From positions 62,001 through 126,000 of the forward strand of contig JAKOGI010000814.1 in NCBI GenBank assembly GCA_029747015.1: a DNA stretch of 64,000 bases. Reading direction: 5' to 3'. The notes beneath the pieces are model-generated. The model saw nothing but the letters and a program-made list of their open reading frames with translations. It was not told the DNA's origin and did no database searches. This DNA comes from Carnegiea gigantea. Lineage: Eukaryota > Streptophyta > Magnoliopsida > Caryophyllales > Cactaceae. The position numbers and the translations under genes were made by a program. Shown one piece after another: positions 1-11,470 of the stretch (its first letter is position 1; each line of letters opens with the position of its first letter).

Positions 1-280
1 TAACACGGCATTTATAATCCCCGAATATGCTTTCATGGAAAATACACCACATTCGATGTTAAGATTTAAAACTAAGCATGTTGATTTATTTATCCCTAAT
101 GAACTTTAAGTCAGTAAGAAGCTACATCCGCTGATTGCATTACTACTTTATCTTGGTGAAGTTAAAATCCCTACAGTTTTTCCATTTATGGAGTGAAGTG
201 AAGTTGTTTCTTTACCTGGATTCCTTCTTTCTACCTCTGTACAAAACTTGAGCTCGAGTTTTTTTTCAACCAGGGAAGAA
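1..280 (+). mobile_element. 3' internal end of an upstream copy of the small LTR element
   Basis: This stretch aligns by eye with 2445-2724, the last part of the internal region of the element at 281-3073, including the tract before the LTR. It begins inside what corresponds to the ORF at 2016-2702, but several small indels break the frame. The order internal end, LTR, internal region, LTR means that two copies share the middle LTR. This is the arrangement expected after unequal recombination between LTRs. The start of the upstream copy lies outside the window. Confidence 0.75.
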
Positions 281-632
281 CGATGAAGGATAAGGATATG
301 GAGAATTAAGAAGATATGAGTGTATGTTAATATTGGCATATATGAAGTATTTTTATCTTCATAGGTCATCTTTTAGGAATATAATCTTTTCGTTTATTTT
401 TATAGCTAGTGAATAGTATCTCTTCTAGTAGGTCTCTATTTGTTTCCTTAATGTTTTAGGTTTCTTCTCTATGTAAACTCTTTCTTTATATATTAGAAGA
501 CACACTTGAATGTATTGAAATATTGAGCATTGAAAGTTCTGTTTGAATTTTCTCGGTGTTAGAATTATTCTTAGAGGATCCTACATCAATTATTCCCCTT
601 TGTAGGAATTGCTCCTAAAGCGTCCTATATCA
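281..632 (+). repeat. Left LTR of the small element
   Basis: It matches 2725-3073 along its whole length with many point differences. The start reads CGATGAAGG where the right copy has TGATGCAGG, so the terminal TG has mutated. The end is CCTATATCA, next to the primer site. Confidence 0.75.
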
Positions 633-635
633 ATT

Positions 636-647
636 TGGTATAAGAGC
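636..647 (+). other. Primer binding site, initiator-Met tRNA type
   Basis: TGGTATAAGAGC lies four bases after the left LTR. It differs by one base from the common plant retroelement primer site TGGTATCAGAGC. This site sets the element's strand and the LTR end. Confidence 0.75.
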
Positions 648-2015
648 CTTTACTATCCACCTGCTGCCTTTATGTTCCTTTCCTTTATGTCCATACACGT
701 TCAAAAAAATAAAAAATAAAAAAATCAACCAAACCTAGAAAACTATAGCCCCCGTACTGTCGTGACAGCACTACCCAGGAGCGGCAGCCTCTACCAGCGA
801 CCACCACCCGTAGGTCGCCACCACCAGCCGACCACCACCGAACCTCCACCACCGCCTGCCACTCTTTGGAAGCCTAACTCCTCAAAGTCGCTAACTGTAG
901 CTGCACATATCCCCTCTCTCGATTGAACCACCACGTCTGTCGCCCAACATCACCTACAACCACCCTTTGATTCCCCTTTTATGGGCGACCACTACGCAAT
1001 CGCCGCCTGTGGCAACCGCTCGTTGCCATCCTAATTTCCAAAAATCGAAACCCTAATCGCGAATTGCCTAATTTTGAGAACCCTAACCTTCAAATTCACC
1101 CTCAGTCGATCAAAGACTCCTAAAATTGGTTTCATTCCTTGACTACCCATTAAATTTCACAGCAAACCCCTCAATCAATTCCGTTGAATCGCATCAAAAT
1201 TGGTTCAATTGATTGTTCACGCACTCATAAAACCTTAACCCTAATTTGAAAAGCTAGCCCTCAAATTCACCCTTGATTGCTTAAAATCATCCAAAATTGA
1301 TTTCAATGTAGCATTACCCACTGAGTGTCAGCCACAAACCCCAAATTGATTGGGGTAAATTGCATCAACTCTCGCTTTAATTGGTTGTCACCAAATCGCC
1401 AAACCTAAATTATGAGCTACAATTGCAAATTGAAGCCTTCAGTACATTCGGTCAGTGGCAGAGAGGGCCAACGCCCTCTTTATGCATGCCTGCTACTGCC
1501 ACCCCTCCTCTTGCCGGAATTCATCCGCGGTGGCTCAAGTTATTATCTATGGTTGCTGTTCACTACTACAGCTATTAGAAGGCCCTTATCGCCGCTGCTG
1601 CAACTATGGTTTGGTGTGAAAAACATCATCGGGCCTTGTTTGTGATACTTCATGATAAAGCACTTGCTGTTACGATAAATGTTCTGTGCCAAGTTTTCTC
1701 TCCTTAAGGAGAAGCAGAAAAGATTTCCAAATTTCAGATCAGCGCTAATTTTCATGCTTAAGTGAATTTCTACACTTATTGGGATGATGTCCATGCTTTT
1801 TGAAAACTCCAAGGTCGCCAGATTTACGATGCTTACTGTGAGTTAGATCTTTACTTTGCAAGTGAATTCATTTGTGGTTGTAAGCCCTATATTCCTCAGT
1901 ATATGTGGGATCATGAACTTCCTAGAGCTCCTTTGATTCCGTCGAAGCTTCTCATTAGAGATTGTAGGTTTCATCTCTAGGATCTTCTAGGAAAGAACCG
2001 ACTTCTTATTTACAT

Positions 2016-2702
2016 GTGATAGATCCAATCTATTATGATGTATATGACAGGGGATTTATCATTGAGAACAAGAAAGAAGAGACTTTAGAAAATGAAAATA
2101 TAGATGCAGATGTCCAAGTCATAGAGTACCGTCAACTTCCAGATATCGAAGCAAATGATTTTAGTAAAAACATCCTCAATTCTATGAATCAAGAAGTGCA
2201 AGTTGGGGACCGTGAGTCATATGCAAATGAAGTCCACTGCGAAGGATTGTTCATTCTAGATAGCAACACAGATGTTTTTACTGGGGCACCTATTAAGGAT
2301 CATGTCCAACCACTAATACAAGTGAATGAAGAGTCAACAATAATAGCAAACAACTCTTCTATTATCCCCCATGAATATTCAATGGACATTCAAAAATCTG
2401 ACCACATGCGAAGAAAGTTTGAGATCAGCCAAGCAGTCAGTATACATATTGATGCTGCATTTATAATCCCTGATCACGCTTTCATGGACAATACTCTGAA
2501 TTTGATGTCAAGACTCGAAAGCCAGCATGTTGATCTGTTTATCCCTAATGAACTTCTAGTTGGCAAGAAGCTACATTCGCTCATTGCATTGCTGCTTTTC
2601 TTAGAGAAGTTGAAAGCCTTACAGTTTTTCCAATTGCGGAGTGAAGTGAAGTTTCTTTACCTAGATTCCTTCTTTCTACCTCTATACAAAACTCGAGGAT
2701 GA
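2016..2702 (+). CDS. 228-residue ORF of unknown function in the small LTR element
   Basis: I do not recognise this protein. It is acidic in its first two thirds and hydrophobic near the end (LHSLIALLLFLEKLKALQFF, about residues 187-206), and its stop lies about 15 bases before the purine tract, so the last residues read into the element's 3' end. No zinc knuckle, aspartic protease DSG, YVDD or integrase motif is present. The segment 1810-1980 just upstream is open in another frame and may be the earlier part of the same original protein after a frameshift. The partial upstream copy (1-280) has the homologous C-terminal region with indels. It could be a decayed element protein or a captured host fragment. 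Confidence 0.45.
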   Translation: MIDPIYYDVYDRGFIIENKKEETLENENIDADVQVIEYRQLPDIEANDFSKNILNSMNQEVQVGDRESYANEVHCEGLFILDSNTDVFTGAPIKDHVQPLIQVNEESTIIANNSSIIPHEYSMDIQKSDHMRRKFEISQAVSIHIDAAFIIPDHAFMDNTLNLMSRLESQHVDLFIPNELLVGKKLHSLIALLLFLEKLKALQFFQLRSEVKFLYLDSFFLPLYKTRG

Positions 2703-2715
2703 GGTTTTTCCAACC

Positions 2716-2724
2716 AGGGGAGAA
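2716..2724 (+). other. Polypurine tract
   Basis: AGGGGAGAA lies immediately before the TG of the right LTR, the position expected for the plus-strand primer. The left copy has the related AGGGAAGAA at 272-280. Confidence 0.7.
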
Positions 2725-3073
2725 TGATGCAGGATAAGGATAAAGGAGAATTAAGAAGATATGGGTATATCTTAACGTTAGCATGTATGAAGGATTTTTA
2801 TCTTCATAGTTTATCTTTTAGGAATATTATCGTTTCGTTTATTCTTTTAGCTAGCGAATAATATCTCTTATATTAGGTCTCTATTTGTTTCCTTAGTGTT
2901 TTAGGTTTCTTATTTAAACTCTTTTGTTATGTATTAGAATACACACTTGAATGAATTGAAATATTGAGCATTGAAACTTATGCTTGAACTTTCTCGGCAT
3001 AAGAATTACTCTTAGAGCGTCCTACATCAATTATTTTTCTTTGTATGAATTGCTCTTATAGCGTCATACATCA
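2725..3073 (+). repeat. Right LTR of the small element
   Basis: It begins TGATGCAGG and ends CATACATCA, a normal TG...CA LTR. The alignment partner is 281-632. Confidence 0.8.
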
Positions 3074-3094
3074 CTGGGCTATTTGAAATCTAAT

Positions 3095-4078
3095 ATGGTG
3101 ATGTGGACCGATTCTGCTCTTTCATGCAACATAAGGTGAAAAATGGGTCAAAAGTCTTGTTTTGGCATGATGTGTGGTTCAAGTGCATCTTTTTAGGATG
3201 GCTTGATTGAAAAGAACAATTGTGCATGAGGAGATCTCTTGTATAGCGATCAATACCATTAGAACATAACTATCTTGAGAAGCCTAAATGATTGGGAGGA
3301 AGAAGGTGTGTGCCTTTGAGTTTGCTTGCTAATATGAGGGTTTCTTATAACGGTATGATGAGATTCTTTGGGCCCATGACTCAAGTGGGCAATTTAGTGC
3401 CAAAAATTATTACGAAGATTGCATAAAAGGCCTAGGTCGACTACAACTCCATGCCTGATTTCCCAACCCAAGCAATTTGGAAGTTTAAGGCGCCCACCAA
3501 AGCATGCTTCCTTGTTCCATAACTACGAAAGGAAAGGTTCCAATAGAGGACATCTTAAAAGGAGAAACTTCAAGTTGGACAATGTGTGTCCTATGTGTAT
3601 GTGTTTTGAAGAGGAAGAGTTGGTCGACCACCTTTCCATCCATTGTTGGTGGGTCTTCACTTTATGGCATTTGTCTCTTTCTTAGATGGGAGTTCGATAG
3701 GTGCAACCTCAAACCTTAAGAGATATCTTGGTGGCATGGAAAGGTTAAAGAAAAGTTGGAACCTAGGTGTTTAAGTTGACACCATTGGCTATTTGAAAGA
3801 ACATTTGGAAGGAGAGGAATGGAAAAAATTTTGAGGGTAAGGCTAAGACTATTTATGATTTCAAACTTTATTTCTTGAGAACTTTGTATAGTTGGACTCA
3901 AATTCTCCATCATTGAACAAAATTAACTTTTTTAGATTTGTTGATATGATTATTGCAGAGAGCTTGAGGGCATGATGTTATTTTATAATTATCTTCTTCT
4001 GTGCATTGGCGACATCCTCTTGGTGTGCGCATAATATAACTTTTGATTACTTATAAAAAAAATTAAAACAAAACAAAA
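3095..4078 (+). pseudogene. L1-type LINE 3' end with reverse-transcriptase zinc-binding domain
   Basis: Conceptual translation, with several frame changes, shows the C-terminal region of plant non-LTR retrotransposon ORF2. A segment reading VKNGSKVLFWHDVW lies near 3133. A zf-RVT-type domain follows near 3419-3650, with Cys pairs and DHLSIHCWW. A tail near 3720-3900 contains LVAWKGLKKSW and the ERNxxxF-like region. It ends at about 4040-4078 with TTTTGATTACTTAT followed by A-rich sequence, as plant LINE tails do. It is 5' truncated and full of stops. It begins almost directly after the LTR element. Confidence 0.75.
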
Positions 4079-4159
4079 ATAAACTTTCACTTGGGTTACA
4101 AATTGTAAAATTTAAATTCTTCCCACTCACTCTCTTTCATTGATAAGGCTTAGTTAGGT

Positions 4160-4762
4160 TCAACACTTCGGCTACGAGTGTCAAAGATATGTTGGTGGCT
4201 TGGAAAAGAAGGACAAAGAAGAGTCGGGTTATTGGTCTTCAAAAGATGATTCCTTTGCCATTTGGTGGTGTACTTGAAAGGAAAGAAATCATCTAATTTT
4301 TTGGGCCAAAGCTATGTGTTTTCAATGAACCCAGCTCTACTTTCTAGAATTTGTTTTTGCAATTGGAGTCAAAAGTGCTTAATAAAGGAAGAAATTTAAC
4401 CCTTTTGGATTCTGTGAATTTCTCTCTCTTTTTTTTTAATGAGTAATCAAAAAATTAAATTTACGTGACACCAAGGGCTTTGCACCCATGTAGAAAAGTG
4501 CAAATCTAAAAATCATGCCTTCAAGCTCTCCTAAATAATCTCATGTACAAAATCCAAAGTTGTACAACAATCGAGAACTTGACTCTAAACTACAGTAGAT
4601 TCTCAAAAAGACAAAATTACGAATAACAACTCGAGGGAATGATGATTTCTACAGCTGCCCCTTGTGTGCATGCCGCATGGGTGATATGACATTCCACATC
4701 CCCTAGGTGTCATTTTAATATACTCTTTCATTACTCATGAAAAAAAAAATTAAAAAAAGAAA
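4160..4762 (+). pseudogene. Second L1-type LINE 3' end, interrupted
   Basis: Positions 4180-4420 repeat the LINE C-terminal pattern seen at 3725-3950 (MLVAWKRRTKKS, then the GG-x-ER segment) with heavy divergence. The distal tail resumes around 4620 and ends at 4700-4762 with GTCATTTTAATATACTC, CATTACTCATG and a long A tract. Between the two parts lies an inverted tail of a further element (4425-4600). It is strongly 5' truncated and has no coding capacity. Confidence 0.6.
4425..4600 (-). mobile_element. Inverted LINE-like 3' tail inside the second LINE remnant
   Basis: Read on the minus strand, this ends GGTGTCACG, an AT-rich spacer, TTTTTTGATTACTCATT and a run of A. This is the same terminal design as the two plus-strand tails at 4045-4078 and 4700-4762. 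Its 5' limit is not clear. Confidence 0.5.
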
Positions 4763-6688
4763 ACAACTCGATTGCCTTCCATTTCTCCCTCTCCTCTCTC
4801 CCTTCTTGCTGAATACCCATTCTCTTTCATTTTCATTCTCTGCCTCATTGATCAAACTCGTCAACCCCACCCCCCAATAAAAGAAAAGGAAACAATTTGC
4901 AGTGTTTTACTTCATCAATTGCAAACCTTCTATCTCTCTCCTCCCTCAAAATCCAACATCGGTTGTTTTCTCTCGCTCAAACAAGGCAACCAAATAGGTT
5001 GTCTGATGGCATCAAGCCAATGGCTTAGATCTTAGGGCTTCCAAACCTCAAACAAGTAGCCACTATCAAATCAAAACTTTCACCACCCAAAATGAAAAGA
5101 AGTCCAAAGTCATAAATGTCATTAGATATTCTAACTATCAATTGTCTGTCCCCAAATTCTCATGTTGACTTCTCTTTTCAATCTACTACACGTTCCCATC
5201 CATTCTAACAAAAACATAAAAGGGGCCTAACAAATACAACCTTGTAGTCTCCTAGTTCCTAGAAATGCACTTGATTTTAAGCCAAAAAAACACCAAAATT
5301 TAACAAATAAATCTTCCTTTAGTAAGAACTTGGAGGTCCTTAGCACTCATTTTGTGACTCTTAAGTCTTAACCGTACCCATAAGAAGCATAGTTCACCAA
5401 GAGATTCTTCATGAAGATTGTTGGACAAATTGTCTGCAGAACTACTACATTTAAGTATTTAACGGGCCAAAATTATAGGCTATCGTAGCTAGGACATTGG
5501 AAAACCGGTTCTTTCATTAATTATTCCATTTCTCCTAAACACACTAAGAAGAAGTGATGACCTTACAATTTTTATCTGTATCTTTTGACGATAAACAAAG
5601 CATCCTTAGTCAAAGAAAGCGATGAAGAAAGAAATATTACACATGCTTTCTTCTTCAGGCAATCGATATTCTTTACGAGCAGAAAAGGGGTAAGTAGATG
5701 ACTAGATGTCCCAAGAACAACGAAATATACAAATTTACCCTTCAAAAAGCTGGACCATCACACATCCAAAGAGAAGTCAAAAACACCCCTCTCTACCTGC
5801 TACAAGAACTTAGGTTGGGACTTATCTGAAAAGACTCTTTGGTTTATATTCAATCAGATACACCACACGACTACATTAGAGTCATTATATCATGAAAATT
5901 TATATAGGCAAACCCCCCTGCATGAAGAAAATCTCCTTATGATGAATGATGATTCACTACAGTAGCTGCACAGACCCATAGATAATCACTCCAAGAAGCC
6001 TCAATCAAAGCTGCATCTGAAACAGCAAGCACAACAACAAATATGCATTTCATCTCATTGCCTCAAAGGTACAATGCACCATAACCTAACGCAGGCCTCT
6101 CCTGAAGCACAATCATATCAGTTGTGTTAGACCTACTGAGAATCTACTTTCCAAGTACTGTTGGAACATCATAACAATGAAAGTATCTTAGGCATGATCC
6201 TCAATTTCTACGTCATGGTGTTACAAAAAATGGAAATTCCATAAGAAAGCCACACCCTCCTTGATATAAAAATCTGACTATGATGTCGTCTTATTGCAAG
6301 GGATAGAAGAGAAAGGAATACCAATTAGCAATACTAATGATGCTTTCTGCATGCATGCCAGATCTAAGCCTAACACCTATTCCCCATATTGTTGTTAGGA
6401 TGGCAAAGAACTTACAACTATACATTAATGGATGAGAAACAGATCCTCTGGGCATCCCACACGCCGTACTGAAGCTGATCCATATTCCTAGTTTGCTATG
6501 TGCCAAAATGACATACCGCAAAGGGAGAAGCACCACAGTAGTTCTCTCTATTAATAAGATGTTATTGAATTCTAAATGAACAGGCTCTCCTAATCGCCAA
6601 GTCTCTTCCCAATAAGAGCCCTAAAAGAATCAAAAAAGAAAACAAACCTTCGCTTAAGGGAGCACTTCAATAGATAAGAAGACAAAGA
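4763..6688. other. No recognisable gene
   Basis: There is a pyrimidine-rich stretch at 4770-5000 and otherwise mixed sequence with short ORFs only. I see no coding domain, RNA gene or element end here. If the SEC6-like exon at 8453-8580 belonged to a once real minus-strand gene, this would lie downstream of it, but I found no further SEC6 exon. Confidence 0.5.
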
Positions 6689-7012
6689 GGGTGCTTGGAA
6701 AACAGCTTTTTGAAGAGCTTTTTAGCCAAAAAGAGGTTTTTTGACCAAGATTAACTGTTTAACTAAGTAAAAAGCTAATTTGGGTGTTTGGTTAAAAAGT
6801 TTTTTAGAACAGCTTTTTGGGTCCAAAAAACTAATTTGAAAAGGCTAATTTCATGAGCTTTTTGGAAGAGCGTTTTAAAGAATTAGCTTTTTATCTCACA
6901 ACTTTATCAGAAACAGCTAATTTATCAAATAATTTTTCAACAAATAGTTAATTCAAATGGATAATACAAACAACTAATACAAACGGCTAACAGTTGTTTG
7001 CTAAACAGGGCC
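6689..7012. mobile_element. hAT-like MITE, copy 1
   Basis: The ends are GGGTGCTTGGAAAACAGCTT on the left and, on the opposite strand, GGCCCTGTTTAGCAAACAAC from the right. This is the terminal pattern of a common plant hAT-like MITE family. The interior repeats AGCTTTTT and AGCTAATT motifs and has no ORF. Flanks CAAAGAGG and CAAAGTGA may be a decayed 8-bp duplication. A second copy in the opposite orientation lies at 28710-29103. Confidence 0.75.
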
Positions 7013-8452
7013 AAAGTGACTCACAACAAGACATCTTGCCAAACAACCACATTATCTAGTCAAGATAGATCAACATTAAACACAATGACATTAATAACAA
7101 CTCGTTTCCTCAAGGCCAACTCCAAATGCAGTCAAGGACAAACATTTTTTCTTTTTTTCTTTGGGATCATGCATGGGGGATGCTCATATAAAGCACAGGA
7201 ACTCCAACAGCATTCTAGCAAATAGATGCTCCCTGTAAGTTCCATTCTCATTTATTCTTCTTCAAAGATAAGAACATCTTGCCTACTTTAACCTTGGAAG
7301 TATGAATCTTCACGAATCAATTTAAGCTCCTTTGCAAGAATTCGAAGAACTTACAACTGCATCAAGCTATGAGTTTTTAAAAGCATCCACAAAGCATCAG
7401 TAAATTCATTTCACTAAATGCAAAAGCTTGTCCAATACAGTTCTCCAACCAAGATGCCTATCCAAACACACTACTTCCTTTTTTACAGAGAAGTAGGTGG
7501 CAAGTAGTCTTTTAAACCCAGTCTAACATAACCACCCTCTCCATTATTTTTGCTAAAGCTCGCAAAAATGGCCCGAAACCTGAGACCTGAACACGAACTC
7601 AAACCAACTCCTCAAATAGACTAACCTGATGTGGAATCAAGCCCAACATGGCTTTTTTCTTCCAAAGTTACCTCTTTTTTGTAAGACAACTTTGTTATAA
7701 CAAACATCAACTAAATGAAGTCTACCTGAACCAAAGTAAACCCAATCCAAACTAAACCAAACTGAAATCACATCAATCTGAAAGTGAGCTGATGTGAAAC
7801 TAATCTGAAATCACATCAATCGGAACATGACCTTACATGAAAAGAAACCGAGCAACCGCATCTGCCAGGTCCAATCAACGTATGGGTTCGTATTTAGATT
7901 TTTGGACTTACTTTTCCCCTTGTCAATCCCAAAAGCATAATCCCCCCCAAGCCAACTTTTTTTTTATTTATTTAGAGGGGCACTGGCAGGGGTTAGAGCT
8001 TGGACTAATGATGAACATGAAATGTATATTAGGAAAAATAAAAGGCGATTAAAATAAGGCATGCCATGTTACATAACATCAATTTATCACCAAAACTACA
8101 TCACCAACCTAAAAGAACAACTCAGTCTTCATTTGTTTTCGCTTAACAATCAAATAATTTCTCATTAGTCTAAGATCACCACAAACTTACAACACACTCA
8201 ACAACCTTACTTCAACTACAACACTATTTGCAGTTCATATTCACATACTAGAACCACCTTCAACTTCAGACATTAATCCCATTGAGTTTGATCAATCAAA
8301 CCCCACAAAGCGTTTTAGTGTTTTAACAGATAGCATTCTAAATTAGACACTGGAGCATCAGATAAAGCAGTGATTGCCACCAAAATCAACAATCAGAAAC
8401 CATACATTTATATAAAGCACTATCAAAAAACCAATATTAGCAGATAGCATAC
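7013..8452. other. No recognisable gene
   Basis: The sequence is AT-rich and holds only short chance ORFs. Near 7740-7830 a short phrase (AATCACATCAATC) occurs twice. Nothing else could be assigned. Confidence 0.5.
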
Positions 8453-8580
8453 CTATTGGCGTGCAAGCAATCCGCCTTGATTGAAGAAATTGATTGCAGA
8501 AGCTTAGGAAGTGGCAAGAGCTTTGCAACTTTGCGAACTGCTGCTTCCTTGGCTTCAACACCGAGGTCATCCACCATCAT
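8453..8580 (-). pseudogene. SEC6: SEC6-like exon 1 (exocyst complex subunit), frameshifted
   Basis: The minus strand from 8580 reads MMVDDLGVEAKEAAVRKVAK, continuing LLPLPKLLQSISSIKAD. I recognise this as the conserved N-terminus of plant SEC6, a subunit of the exocyst complex that tethers secretory vesicles to the plasma membrane. Identity rests on memory of the family, not a search. The exon ends at AG|GTATGC, a good splice donor. It is 128 bp long, so about one base short of a phase-0 exon. The frame breaks after KAD and the last codon before the donor would be TAG. A CTTCAG acceptor at 8615 suggests a 5' UTR exon 8581-8614. No later SEC6 exon was found to the left, so this is probably a captured or left-behind fragment rather than a working gene. 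Confidence 0.65.
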
Positions 8581-8614
8581 TTTAATTGATTTCACAAGTT
8601 AAATCCAAGTCAAT

Positions 8615-10439
8615 CTGAAGAGAAAGAAAGATAAAAAGATGAACTCAAGCAACTTAATGGGGATTTCAGGCGTTTGGTCTACTACAAAAACTGAAATTCA
8701 GGAAGCAAAGAAGCCATTGAACCTTAACCGATGTAGAATTTGAATAGATTTGGACGAATTGATGAAAATTAAAATGGTCTCTGGATTCAAATGATGATTT
8801 TTCAAAGAGATGGATAATTTTCAAGTTCTGTGCAACTGTAAACGAAATCACAAATTTCTGTTTGAATGTGAAACTTTCACCATCGTGATTTCAATCTCTT
8901 TCTCTTTCCCCCTACGCGGTCCAGGCCGAAGGATCGGAACTTTTTTAACAAATGACGCTGATGTTTGCACTTGACAGCTTAAGATTTTGGTCTTTTCTTT
9001 TCTTTTCCTTTTCTTTTTTGCTTTTTTGGGTATCAATAAGAGGTGTGGAAGGTACAAACAATTATAAATACCAGAACTACTACCACATCGAGCTATAAAA
9101 GCTTGCATTATAAAAAGGTCAACCATTTTTAGGAGGACTAAAACGCAGCTAATATTATCATAAATAATAAAACCCTTTTTTTGAACTAAACCTATTAAAA
9201 TATTTTCTAATCCATAACGTTTTCTTGGGATGTTCAAGTGTTAATTGATATAGGCCCAAAACTAACAACTTTTTTTGAATTAGCAAAATTTATTCACTTA
9301 TCATGACTAAATTATCCTTACTTTCCACTCTCACAATCCTCATCTAGGCACACCACTCCTCCATCCGCCTTCTCTTTCTTACCCCTTCACTTCATTGTCC
9401 CTGAGCTCCAAAAGTCTCATTATCAAGAGAGAGAATGAGGAAGTGAGATTCATTGTGTAAACAAAAACTTCAAACAGGAGAGAGCAATTGGCACTACCGG
9501 TGATGCATTTTCTGGCTGGGGTCTTGCTGGGTATTTTACTATGTTCAAGAAGCAGCATCAAGTGCACAGAAATCTACTTAATTTCTGAATCTCTTTCTCA
9601 TCTTTCTCTCTCTCTCCGAATGAATTTTTCAATCGTATAAATTGTTGAACTTAAAATTGTTGACTTTTGATGATGACTTGAAATTGGGTGGCCATTTTCT
9701 CATAGCAGGGGCTAGGTTAACAAAGACATTCACATCCTTAGTTGTCAAGGCTACATCAAAGCAATTTTGAAGCCTAGAAGACGCGATCCAAGGACAAATT
9801 TCAGCAACCAACAAGAGCCTTGGGAAGAAGAACTCGGTGTGTCTAGTGTCAAGCTCGAAGGGTCAAAGTAGATCAATCGTCCGATTGCACAATAGAGAGC
9901 ATTGCAGCAGTTGGGAATTTGGTTGCACTAATTGTTGTTTTTTTTTTTCCTTATTTGATTTGGGATAATGTGGGGGTGATAATGTCAGAAATAGAGGTGA
10001 TGTCAGGTCATCTCTGCATTATATGTGGTGGTCGATGGTTGATCAGATGTCCAGTTTGGTGTGGTAAAGTACCAATGTCAACCACTATTCTATGTAGTTC
10101 AATTAAAGGTTGCTTTGTTTCATGGTGGAGGAGATGACAGAGAGTTCATTTTTTTTTTTTTTAGGGAATTCAGCTAGTCAATTATCTGATAAATTATAGC
10201 ACATCTTCTTGTTCTTTATTTACATATATTAATTTTTTTGAGAGATTTGAAATGAAGAAATTCTTTTCATTTTTCTCTAACTTCAAATAGAAAACTTAAC
10301 ATTTTTCAATTTGTTTACTTTGATAAAATATATGAAAGTTATTTGTTATTATATTCATTTAATTGGCAGATCATTTCTTTTGCTTTAAAATAAATTGAGA
10401 GATATTAAAATATTATAATAAAATTTTTTAAAAAAATAA
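8615..10439. other. No recognisable gene
   Basis: It holds the region upstream of the SEC6-like exon and AT-rich intergenic sequence. The 129-residue minus-strand ORF at 8848-9237 is lysine-rich in the middle (KKAKKKRKRKEK) and matches nothing I know. It arises from a TTTTC repeat and is probably chance. Confidence 0.5.
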
Positions 10440-11470
10440 GAACGGGATGCTTATGCTTTTAAGATCTTCCCAACTTAACAAACCCATATAACCGCATACA
10501 TATCCTAAAGATCTTCTCAAGTTAACATAAGTAGTTGTATTTATATATTCGGGCTTAACATGTATCTACCTATCCCAAACTCTAAATATAGTTTAAACCC
10601 TATTTCCCAAACTCTAACCCTAAACCATAAAAACTTGAACTCTAAATATATTGAAATATCCTTAAACTCAAGCCATTCAAAAAAAAAAATTGCTATAATT
10701 TTTCACATTTCCCTACATTTTTCTCCTTTTTTTTGGTTATTTTAATAACCCCTTATGACTGCATACATACAAGGAAGATCTCTTTAGGCTATCTCGGGTA
10801 ATTGTGTATGCATTTTCAATCTGACATATATGAATTTAACATTTAGGATAATGGTTTACTGTTCAATACTAAGGTTCAACTATAAAGGTTTACACTTTAG
10901 GTTGCAAATTTTGTAGTATAGAGCTTTTGAGGTGTGTTTAAGTTTAGGGTTTAGGGTTGAAGGTTTAGGGCCTAATGTTTAGGGCTATACCCTAAACATA
11001 AACCCTAAAACCTAAACTCTTAAACCCTAGACCATATACATATCCTGAAAATGTCAACTCAAAAATGTATATATTACTACCTAAGTTAACTTGTGAAGAT
11101 CTTCAAAATAATCATAGTTTCTTATATTAAGGAGAAGAGCTAAAAAAAAAGACAAAAAGAAAAGATCAATAGGGAAACGAAACTAGTTTATGATTGAGTT
11201 TACTATTTAGGATATTAACCCAAGGGTTCAAGAGTTTAGGGTTTATGATTTAGAGTTTAGTGTTTGGAGTTTAAGGTTTAATTTTAGAGCCTTAGTGATG
11301 TTACTTGTAACGTATACAACAATTCACATGTCTGATCCCAAAAATATTTATACAACTACATGGGTTAACCTATGAAGATCTGCGGGATATATATGGGGTC
11401 ATACGGGGTTTTTCTATTTTGAACTCTTCAAATATTGAGGTTTAGAATATAGGATATAGGGTGTTCAACC
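10440..11470. repeat. Telomere-like motifs and diverged local repeats
   Basis: Many degenerate TTTAGGG or CCCTAAA units occur at 10565-10630, 10935-11035 and 11222-11290, some in head-to-head order (10935-11035), which would fold into a hairpin. A second motif, AAGATCTTC followed by a form of AAGTTAAC, recurs near 10460, 10510, 11085 and 11370, with an inverted relation between the outer copies. There is no long ORF. This may be an interstitial telomeric-like array or a non-autonomous element built from such units. Confidence 0.5.

Larger units (their letters stand above)
281..3073 (+). mobile_element. Small non-autonomous LTR retroelement, 2.8 kb
   Basis: Two direct repeats of about 350 bp (281-632 and 2725-3073) flank an internal region of about 2.1 kb. 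An initiator-Met-type primer site follows the left repeat and a purine tract precedes the right one. The first 400 internal bases are rich in CCACCACC-type codons without a long ORF. The only long ORF is at 2016-2702, and no gag, protease, integrase or reverse transcriptase motif is visible. By structure it is a TRIM/LARD-like non-autonomous element. Its parent superfamily cannot be told from the sequence. The five bases after the right LTR are ctggg, but the matching left duplication lies outside the window. Confidence 0.75.

Noticed and set aside
8848..9237. 129-residue minus-strand ORF upstream of the SEC6-like exon
   Set aside because: Its Lys/Arg-rich centre comes from a simple TTTTC repeat and no domain is visible. 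It overlaps the likely upstream region of the exon.
9919..10137. 72-residue plus-strand ORF with several Cys and Trp
   Set aside because: The Cys spacing fits no zinc finger I know, and the flanks are AT-rich noncoding sequence.
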